From: Blattamonas nauphoetae
Taxonomy: Eukaryota > Preaxostyla > Oxymonadida
DNA length: 29,436 nt
Reading direction: 5' to 3'
Assembly (NCBI GenBank): GCA_033064195.1
Contig: JARBJD010000605.1
Coordinates: 1 to 29,436, forward strand
Shown in pieces: positions 20,365 through 29,436 of this stretch; position 1 is the first letter of the stretch, and the number at the start of each line of letters is the position of its first letter. The notes below the pieces were generated by a model. That model did not search any database and was not told the DNA's origin. It was given only the letters and a program-made list of their open reading frames with translations. The translations under genes were made by a program, and so were the position numbers.

Positions 20365-23300
20365 CTATTGAATCACAAATGGTCGATTTGCTTTCGATTT
20401 CGCTTCCATCAATTCCAGGTCTGACAGAATCGTGTCCAGTGTCGGTCGGTGTGTCGGATCCATCACAAAGCACGACGAGATGATCTCGCGAAGGTCGCTG
20501 TCGGGGATGCTTTCCAGCTTCGGCCTTGTCCCAGCAACGATCTGGCGACGAGCATTCAGAGCATCGTATTCTCCAAATGGCACATCGCCAGTCTCGATTT
20601 CCCAAAGGACAAGGCCTAAGCTAAAAACTGCCGCACGCGAAACATCAACATCCGCCTTCTTCTCCAACACTTCAGGCGCTTCCCAACGAACTCCCTCACG
20701 GATATCTTCAATCCCTTGCGTCTCCACCATCTTCGTCGATTGAACTGCTTCTCCGTTGTTTACTTGTTCTGCCGCCTTGTTTGTCTGTGTCGTTTGTCCA
20801 TGATTCGCTTGTCCATCGAGGGAGTTCATAAGAAGAATGACTTCTCCCTGCGCTCCGAGAATAATCCGGTGTGACGAAACGTGGGCGAGTAGAGGATGAT
20901 TTTTTCGGTGTTGAGCAAAACGAACAAGAGCACGAGCAACTCGACGCCCAACCTCGTTTCTATTCAGAGTTCCTTTCATCTCTCCATGAAGACGGTTGAA
21001 CAGAGTGTCTCGTCGCTGGACAAATTGTTTCGAGACGTTTCCGTTCTCATCCGCAACATCTGTGACGATAGCCTGGTTCGCATTCCATTTCTCTTCATTG
21101 TTTCTTTCTTCGTCTTCATTGATCGGCTGTTTTGGGTCATCTTCGGTTGCGATAAGAGTGTTCTGATGGAAAGCAGAGCTTGTTGCACTTTGGAGATCTG
21201 TTTGAAGAGGAACAACGGTTCCAAAAGCTTCCACTTCCATTTTCTCGATGAAGTCTTCTTGAATCGGTTGATTCATTTCTTGTTGAGAGAGGTTCTGTTT
21301 CTTCTGTTGTTTCTTGTGGCGACGAACGAGAATCAGAATGATGAGGACAAGTGCGAGGAGGAGAACAATGCCACAGATCACAGGAAGAAGCCATTTCATT
21401 GTTTGGGTCATCTGCGCTTTCCGTTCATCTGCGGTGCTCTTCTTGATCAGGAATGACGAAGTCTGGAGACCGTCTCCATATTGGAGTCGCCCTCTCCATT
21501 CCAGATCTCCTTTCAGGCCAACAGAACTGATGAGCATTGAGAGTGAAACTTCTGTTTCCGTCAGTGTTGTCGCTGCTTCTGATGTCAGTTCCAAAAGTGT
21601 CGAGTTCTTTTCGGTTTTCTTCTCAATCTCAAAAATTTCAAGAAACAGTCCACAAGGAATCAGCTGTGTTCCAACTAGCGTCACATTCAGACTGCTTTTC
21701 TTTGAATCTGTCGAGACTGATGTTTTCGAGGTGTCCAGTGTTGGGATGAAGAATGGTGAATGAAAGATCTCTTCTTTCGCTTTCAGCGAACAATCAGTGG
21801 CAGAGATCCACGCTGATGGTGTCTCCGATCCATCTCCTCCAGACAGACTCCCAATCTCAACTCGTCCTCCTTCTGAGCAACGTACGTTTCGTCGAAATGA
21901 TGGGAATGGCGATGAAGGTGGCGTGTTCTCGAAAAACGATGACGAAACAACGTGAAGCGATCCATTCTTCATGTTCACAAGTCCTTGCGACAGATAAGAG
22001 AAGCTCGACGATGTCAGATTCGTTTCGGTGTTCGTCAGCTGCAGAACTCCACTCGACCACGCGCAAATTGTCTCATCTGAAGGAGTGTCTGCCACATCCC
22101 CTGAGTTCGAAGAGGGTGTGACTCCACAGATCGATCCATCTTTCACAATCAGAGTGCTGTCAACTGCCACCACAAACACGAATGAAGCAGATGACGATTC
22201 AATCTCAACATCCACATCTCGAAGCTCAAACAAGCCATTCGAGATCGAAATCAGTCCTCCATTCTCGTTCATTATCGCTGACGACGGGATCCTCAGTGTT
22301 GGCTCCATATTATCGCCAGGCGAGAATAGAACATGTTCTCCTGATCCAATTCCAATTCCAGATGAAAGTGTCGTCCGATTCATGATTCGCAGTGTTGGTC
22401 CTTTGATCGCAAGTGTTGAAACAATCCACCAGCCATCATCCATCCTTTTGCATGGTCTGTCCATCTCTCCACACAGAGGGAGAGCGAACGCCGATGACGA
22501 ATCAACAAAGATTTCAATTCGTGTTGGTTTCTCCTTAGTCTCGAATGAAACTGCGTCGAAAACAACTTTGTCTGAGTCATCTTTCGTTCGATGCAACGAT
22601 GTCACTGTGTAATTTGTCGAGTAGTCAAGACTTAACTCAAATCCAATTGGTTGTGCTGTTTTAGTACGTCCTCTAGTCCCTCCATCTAGGATCACATCCA
22701 TCTTGAACGACGAGTTCAGTGTCAGTTCATATTCTCCCAAAAGAGTCAGTCCATCTCCAATCAACTCCAACTCAAACGACGTGTGAAGAGTGTTCGAGAA
22801 CGAGAACACGATCGAGGAGAGGCGAGGAGGATGATCAACCGTGAAGCCAACATTCGAATTCACTTCCATCTCATCCGATCCATTTTTCACTGATGTGATT
22901 ACATATCGGCTTCCATATTGGAGTTGAGTGGATGATGAGGTATCACCGGCCAACATCGAAAACGAGAATGTTCCAGATGACGAATAGACAGCCGTTTGGG
23001 GTGTGAAGGTTGTGGCCTCTCCTTCCTTCTTGAATGTCACCATCACATCCGACTCCGGAAGAGCTGTTCCAGAGAGGACAATTGTGACTGATGTTCGATT
23101 CTTTGAGAGAGAACATGACGCATTCTCGATTCGAGCTGGTTCGGTTGGGGTGGTGAATGAGGATGTCGATTCAACCAGAACTGGTTTGCTGTCGGCTGAT
23201 GCCCCTGTGATCTCATATGTGAATCCAAAACGAAGGTCAGCCTCATCCACTGGATAAAGAGCAAGTTCTTCTGATTCTGCTTCTGTTGTCGACACTCCAA

Positions 23301-26300
23301 TCACTTCGATCGTTGTGATGTGGGGTTCTGCGTTCTGTCCATTCAAGGTCGGTGTTCCTGAAACAGAGAGCGTGTAAGTTGTGCGTTCGGACAATCCAAC
23401 TCCCTTCACTTTCACTTTCGTAGTATTCACTCCATCTGTGCAAGAAGTCAACACAATTCGAGCTGGTTCCGCGGGCATTTCAATCTCAAGACCAGAAACA
23501 ATCAGAATTTCGTCGTTTCCATCTTTCAGACCAACCACTGTGTAGTTCCATCCAAATGCGATCTTTCTTTCTTCCTCTTTTTCAGAATACCCAACTCCAA
23601 TCGCGGTTCCTGTCACTTTCGTTGAGAATGTCGCGTCCAGACTAACTTTCTTGTCTTCCGTGTCCCCTTTCTTCACAACAAATAGTTTCAGCGGGGTTGT
23701 CGGCATCTCAACTCCGACCAGCTCGATGGAGACTGTTGTTTTCCTGTCATCTGAAAAAACAACACTCCCCACAGACGTCAGGCGAGAAGGTTCCGAAATC
23801 GAGAATGAGTCATTTTCTGAATCGATCAGAAACGATCCAACAGAGAACAGTCGGTATGTTGTGTTGAAGGACAAGAGCGATCCATCCCCAAAGATCGATA
23901 CAGATGTTACATCCGAATCTCTTTCATTAGAAATCGGACCAGAGAACGTGATGTCGAAAGAAGGACCATTCGCATCGTTCAGAATCACTTTGTGCGGTCC
24001 CATCGGAATCTGTCGGCCTTGCAGTTTGAAGCTCGTTGTGTTTCCAGACGCATCCAAAACACAACTCACTCCAACAATTCGAGCTGGTTCAACAATAGTG
24101 AAAGTTTTGTTCTCTTCATCAATCAGGAATGACCCAACTGAGAACAGGGTGTAGAGTGTTCCGAACGAGAGAAATGGATTGTCTCCATAAATCGTCAACG
24201 ATTTCACATCGGAGTCTCTTTCTTCAGAAAACGAATCAGAGAATGTGATGTCGAAAGAAGGACCATTCGCATCGTTCAGAGTAACTTTGTGTGTTCCAGT
24301 TGGAATCTGACGGCCTCGCAGTTTGAAGCTCGTCGTGTTTCCAGATGCATCCAACTCACAGCTCACTCCAATGATCCGTGCTGGTTCAGCAGGTGTCGAG
24401 AACGAGTCGTTTCGAGTATCAATCAGGAATGACCCAACTGAGAACAGGGTGTAGAGTGTTCCGAACGAGAGAAATGGATTGTCTCCATAAATCGTCAACG
24501 ATTTCACATCGGAGTCTCTTTCTTCAGAAAACGAATCAGAGAATGTGATGTCGAAAGAAGGACCATTCGCATCGTTCAGAGTAACTTTGTGTGTTCCAGT
24601 TGGAATCTGTCGACCTCGCAGTTTGAAGCTCGTTGTGTTCTTGTTTTCATCCAACACACAACTCACTCCGATGATCCGTGCTGGTTCGGCTGGGGTTGTG
24701 AACGAGTGGTTTCTGGTATCAATGAGGAATGACCCGACTGAGAACAGAGAATAGGCAGTGTCGAACGAGAGAAATGGAGTGTTTCCATAAATCTCCAGCG
24801 ATTTCACGTCCGAGTCTCTCTCTTCAGAGATAGGAGTGGAGAATTCCACATTAAATGAAATACCAGATGCATTGTTCAACATAACTGTGTAAGTTCCAGT
24901 CTGAATCTGTCGGCCTCTCAGTTTGAAGCTCGTTGTGTTCTTGTTTTCATCCAACTCACAACTCACTCCAATAATTCGAGCTGGTTCAATAATAGTGAAA
25001 GTTTTGTTCTCTTCATCAATCAGGAATGATCCAACTGAGAACAGGGTGTAGGCCGTATTGAACGACAGCACTGGATTATCTCCATAAATTTGCAACGATG
25101 TCATATCGGAGTCTCTGTCATCAGAAATCGGACCAGAGAATGTGATGTCGAAAGAAGGACCATTCGCATCGTTCAGAATCACTCTGTGCGTTCCAGCCGG
25201 AATCTGTCGGCCTCGCAGTTTCAAGCTCGTTGTGTTTCCAGACGCATCCAACTCACAACTAACTCCAACAATTCGTGCTGGTTCAACAATAGTGAAAGAT
25301 TTGTTTTCTTCATCAATCAGGAATGACCCAACCGAGAACAGAGAATAGGCAGTGTTGAACGAAAGAAATGGAGTGTTTCCATAAATCGTCAACGATTTCA
25401 CATCCGAGTCTCTCTCTTCAGAGAGAGGAGTTGAGAATTTCACATCAAATGAAGGACCATTCGCGTCGTTCAGAATAACTTTGTGTGTTCCGGTTGGAAT
25501 CTGGCGACCTCTCAGTTTGAAGCTCGTCGTGTTTCCAGATGCATCCAACTCACAGCTCACTCCAATGATCCGTGCTGGTTCAGCAGGTGTCGAGAACGAG
25601 TCGTTTCGAGTATCAATCAGGAATGACCCGACTGAGAAGAGAGAATAGGCAGTGTTGAACGACAGCACTGAACTTTTTCCATAAATCTTTAGCGATTTCA
25701 CATCCGAATCTCTCACTTCAGACAACGGATCAGAGAACGTGATGTCGAAAGTAGGACCATTTTCTTCGTTAAGAACCACTTTGTACGTCCCTGATGGAAT
25801 TTGTCTTCCTCGCAGGATGAGGCTCGTTGTGTTCTTGTTCCCATCCAATTCGCAACTCACCCCAATGATCCGTGCTGGTTCGACTGGGGTTTTGAACGGA
25901 GCAGCAGAGATCTCAATTGAGTCTGTCCCATCTGTTGGAATCATCGATGTCACAGCGTATGTCTTTCCATATTTCAGAGCTTGAGATTCAATTGGGAACA
26001 AGCTCGCTTTCCATTCCTTCATCAATCCTCGACTATCATTACGGGAGAGTGTGACTGTCTTCGTGTGTTTCTCAGCTGATTCAGTCACTTCCGTGAATGT
26101 CACTGAATATTTCTCAGAATAGAACACTGTCCCTGTCAGTGTCAGAGTCACCCAATCCGAGGCGCTTTCAACTCCCACTTCGGCCAGTCGAGAAGGCTGA
26201 GGTGGAATCACGAACGATGTCCCACTTTTCACATCAACTGAAGCATCATTGCAGAGTACTTCTTCCACTGAGTATTCATGTTCGTATTGCAGCTTCCCTG

Positions 26301-29023
26301 CCTCGTATTCCACTGACAGTTCTTTCTCCACTAACAACACCGACTTTCCAGAGAGTGTCATTGGGAGTGTCAGTGTTTCTGTCGTTCCTGTCTTTTTGTC
26401 TTTCACCTTCATAGTGAAGGATCCTTCTGGCAGAATGATTCCAGACACTTGTACATTTGTGTGGTTTTCGTCCAACAGCTTTGCTGTCGCCCCAACCACG
26501 ATGTTCCCAGAGAGAACTCGTTGTTGAATCCCTGCTGCTCTGATTCCATAATTCTTCCCTTCTTCCAAAACTCCATTTGTCTCAATGGGCACAGTTCCCT
26601 CTCCTTGAGTGTTCGACGAGAATGTCACGCTTGCAAGACGAGGCATATTTCCTCCTTCCACAACCACAATCATCGATCCAGATACTGTCCCTGCTGTTGT
26701 GACCGAAAGTGTTGCTGAATCTTGACCGAATCCGATCGAAAAATCTACCAGTTGCACTGTGGTAGAAATTGATGTAATCCAGTTTGGGGTCTGGTCTCTG
26801 GGCATGGGAAAAACTCTTGGATTGGATGTTGTCGTGTCACAGTCAGTGAAAGGATTGCCAGTTGTATAAAAGACGACTGCTGCGATATCTCCTGCTCCAT
26901 CTGTTGTGGAAGAACAGTCTCGGAAATGAAGACACGAAAATGCTATGGATCCATAATTGTGGTACATCCCCAGGCTTCTGATTTGATCCCAGTGATCCCA
27001 GTCGGATCTGATCCCACTAAATACCTACAATACCATTTCGTTTCTTTCATTTCAAAAAAGTCTTCTTATATATGATATTTGAATGGAAAAAAAAGTAAAA
27101 AGGAAAATGGTCACTTCATAGATCATGAAAATGCAAACTTTGGGTGCTGCTGTTTCAGTTTGTTCTACAACAATAATTATAAAACCAAGTCGATAATGCG
27201 TTATTATGTCTTCTTTGATGGTTTTTTCTCACTGACTAAAGTCAATGAAGGGAATACATCGAAAAAAGAAGTGTTGGTGATTGTGATCGTGCGTGTTTTT
27301 GGGAAATAAGAGCTGTCTGAAATATTGAAGAGCATTATGTGAAAACAAGAAGTGAATTGAACATGATTAATGAAGTGATAATGAGAAAATCTCAAAGGAA
27401 AAGAGTTGAAATATGATCTCAGTACAAATTTAGGCACTGACATCAATTGATCCCAGTTTTACCTATTTTGATGGGACTACTCAGATGCCTGTACATCCCT
27501 CCTCCATGCGGGCTGCCGCAGCTGTCCATGAGAACGTTGGAGACTGTGCCATCACTCCTGTCCAAATACATCCCACCGCCTCGAAGAGAGGCAAAGCAGT
27601 TGTGGAATGAGAGGTGGTTCAGTGTGAAAGAACTGGCGTAGATGATACAGAAGCCTCCTCCACAATTAGTACAATCGCCGTCACTCGTATGAACGTATGT
27701 ATTCGTGCAGTCGATGAAAGACGAGTCTGAAACGTGGATATGTTCAGGAGACGGTGCCGAAGAGGGAAAATTGAGAAAAACAGCACCACCATCCGGTTGT
27801 TGGCCGGTGATGGCACATTTATAGAAAGAGCACCGTTGGATGGTGACTGGGACATGTCTTTCATTAATAAAGATCGCTGCTCCTCCGTTAAGATTTTCTA
27901 TTGGTTCGTGGAAAGACATTGTGTCGAAGGTACAGGAACTGATCATAATGCTGGAAGTTGAGAAGTTGTCGAGAGTGAGGCGATCTCCATGTTTGAATTT
28001 CTGGCCAGTTTTGTCTTGATCATCATTTGGGAGAGATTGGGTCGTTCTCACACAATTTGAGAATGAACTGTTCAAACTCAGGAACGATCCACCAAAATTC
28101 ATGTCCACGCAGCCTGTCCCAGAGATGTGGTTCGTGCTCTCCCGAATTCTCGTTCCGATCATCTTCTGACTTGCTCCCGCCATCCAGCAATTCGCGATGT
28201 TTGGCGATGTCACATTCTGCACAAGTGATGACGATAAAACCGTCTCCACTTCCAAAACAGATCCACTTTCTTCGCTTCCACGTGATGTCTTCTTGAACGA
28301 AAAAAGTGGGCCAGTCGAGAGTGGGAAGGACGAATCCAAAATCGAGAGTCCTGTTCCACAGATTGTCAGTCCTGGTTCTTCCGTTCCCGCAAACAGATCA
28401 GCAGAACGAGCATTGATCATGCTGTCCATGGCAGAATCAACGTCCACAAACGGTAGAATTGTGGTCGAAGAGAATCGACTGTAACGGCTGTTCTCGATCC
28501 AAATTGATGATAAGGTCCCCGCTGACCATGAATTAACAACAAATGGGGACAGTGACGTTGATGACGACACCTCACAGTTCTTCACAGAGAGATGCGAAGC
28601 TGTGATCGAGCAGATCGAACAGTGTTCTATATTCACCACGAGGTTCAGCGAATCAAGAACAATCGTGCAATTCATTAGCAGCAGACTGTGGAAGGGTTCG
28701 TGAGGCAAGCCTATCGTTGTTTTCGCAGATTTGTCCATTTTCTGTTTGGAATGAATTGTCGCTCCTTCATGGGTGAGAGTTGTTCGGTCGCCAATAAGTG
28801 TCAAACAGCGCGAGTTTATCTCCAGATTGGTCGAAAAGTATGTTGTCGATCCAAGAACGACTTGTTCATCATCGCCAGTGTTTGTGTTTCTGTTCGTTGA
28901 GTGTTGGTCAAGAATGGCTGACAAGGGAACAAAAGCAGGTGGACCCGTTGGTAAAACTGAATGGAAATCGGGGTGGGCAACGGCCCCACTAAATAAATAG
29001 GCCCCAAGAAGGAGCTGAATCAT
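20365..29023 (-). CDS. Giant type I membrane protein: beta-helix, Ig-like repeats, TM, pseudokinase
   Basis: The start at 29023 gives a signal peptide (MIQLLLGAYLFSGAVAHPD). The first exon (to about 27463, 520 residues) has beta-helix rungs such as SSCTFDTMSF, NGGAAIFI, DGGAVFLNF, RGGGMYLDR and HGGGMYR. The second open stretch (26967-20365, 2200 residues) continues with MYHNYGSIAFSCLHFRDC, then ten or more Ig/FN-like modules, seven of them close copies beginning PARIIGVSC. Another beta-helix-like part and a transmembrane helix (LLPVICGIVLLLALVLIILI, about 21320-21400) follow. The cytoplasmic pseudokinase has AHVSSHRIILGAQGEVILL in place of the HRD loop, NSLDG in place of DFG, VRWEAPEVL, FSLGLVLWEIETGDVPF and DPTHRPTL, a TKL-like layout without catalytic Asp. 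The join between the two stretches is not settled: the donor at 27462 is in phase 1, but the nearby acceptors I see need phase 0 or 2. Two separate genes is the alternative. It ends in TAG. Confidence 0.7.
23770..25890 (-). repeat. Seven tandem about 300-base repeats encoding Ig-like modules
   Basis: Each unit of about 98-100 residues starts PARI[I/V]GVSC, runs through LRGRQIP-GTHKVILNDANGPSFD, RDSDVKSL-IYG and LSFNTAYSLFSVGSFLID, and ends in a variable linker. Unit starts fall near 25860, 25560, 25262, 24967, 24665, 24365 and 24067 (spacing 295-302). Linkers alternate between TRND-FSTPAE and EENK-FTIVE types. More divergent modules lie on both sides. Confidence 0.9.
24118..24309 (-). repeat. 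192-base block identical to 24418-24609
   Basis: Base-by-base comparison shows no difference between 24118-24309 and the block exactly 300 bases further on, although neighbouring units differ by about 10-20 percent. This suggests a recent duplication or gene conversion between adjacent Ig-like units, or an assembly artefact. Confidence 0.85.
27003..27447. other. AT-rich 445-base segment inside the giant gene, flanked by TGATCCCAGT
   Basis: This non-coding, AT-rich stretch separates the two coding parts of the giant gene. TGATCCCAGT stands immediately to its right (27448-27457) and immediately to its left (26993-27002), with a further copy at 26984-26993 and the partial TGATCCCA at 27009-27016. 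It may be an intron, an insertion flanked by a target duplication, or a true intergenic gap. A minus-strand piece reads RTITITNTSFFDVF, which could pass for a beta-helix rung, but it is short. Confidence 0.5.
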
Positions 29024-29436
29024 AGAAATAGAAATATGGGATTTGATCGATAAAACTTGAAAAATGGGTTGGTGACGGATCCATGGAGAAAAGTCGAAAT
29101 GAGAAAGAGAATTCGTTTCATGAATCCAATTTTTGGAAACAAACAGTATATGACGGATGATGACAGAACGATGACATAAAAATAAACGAAGGAAGATAAG
29201 CCGCCAGGAACCGCAAAAAATACTAACAATGTAAAAATAGACGAGTATGGGAGGACGAAGCGGGAGTTTAGAAAGCTTCCGCTCGTTCGCGTCGTTGTTG
29301 AAAGGATTGAACCTGGTCGGGATACTGATATGACACACAAGTCCCATCAGAGATAGCCAGGGGCTGTGAGTCAGGTTTATTAAAACCAAATTGTTTTACG
29401 GTTTGGATGAATTGCTCCTCTCTTTTTTGGGACTTG
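29024..29436. other. Upstream region of the giant membrane protein gene
   Basis: The frame of the giant gene is open upstream to 29389, but the added residues are hydrophobic and irregular and would bury the signal peptide, so I treat this as 5' flank. No other gene or clear promoter motif is seen. Confidence 0.4.

Noticed and set aside
8284-20367. Streblomastix-type code with TAA and TAG as glutamine
   Set aside because: TAG ends the genes at 8284, 11685 and 20365 at sensible domain ends, and reading through the TAG at 11685 would run into the short spacer and the next gene's 5' flank.
23770-25890. CRISPR-like regular repeats
   Set aside because: The 300-base units are translated throughout as protein modules, with no short repeat and spacer structure.

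Overview
The window reads as nuclear DNA from an intron-bearing anaerobic protist. It most resembles an oxymonad (Preaxostyla) of the Blattamonas type. Three things point there: large secreted or membrane proteins with parallel beta-helix rungs ending in a TKL-like pseudokinase tail, two families of HEAT/ARM-like helical proteins that I recall as expanded in Blattamonas, and short GT-AG introns with donors such as GTCTG or GTTTG and pyrimidine-rich acceptors. TAA, TAG and TGA all end genes here, which argues against the oxymonad Streblomastix, where TAA and TAG encode glutamine. The species call is from memory of family sequences, not from a search.

Layout. Positions 1-413 hold a decayed, plus-strand copy of the 3' end of the next gene. 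Positions 1454-4222 hold a plus-strand helical-repeat gene with short introns, which may once have run on to 4480. Everything from 4565 to 29023 is on the minus strand. In transcription order (right to left) there is a giant type I membrane protein with a beta-helix N-terminus, Ig-like repeats, a transmembrane helix and a pseudokinase (29023-20365). A 995-base spacer with a TGACGT motif cluster follows. Next come a kinase / C2H2 finger / coiled-coil / ubiquitin-specific protease fusion (19369-14012), a beta-helix membrane protein (13934-11685), a PDK1-like pseudokinase (11587-8284), a second beta-helix type I membrane protein with one reading-frame break (7973-5866), and a small helical-repeat protein (5638-4565). 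Spacing between several minus-strand genes is tight (77 and 97 bases), with no sign of operons.

The common theme is surface display and signalling. Three proteins put beta-helix or Ig-like ectodomains outside the cell, one of them carrying a degenerate kinase tail. The two cytoplasmic kinase-type proteins are a PDK1/PH-like scaffold that has lost its catalytic residues and a kinase joined to an apparently active deubiquitinase. No RNA gene, CRISPR array, virus-like element or recognisable transposon was found.
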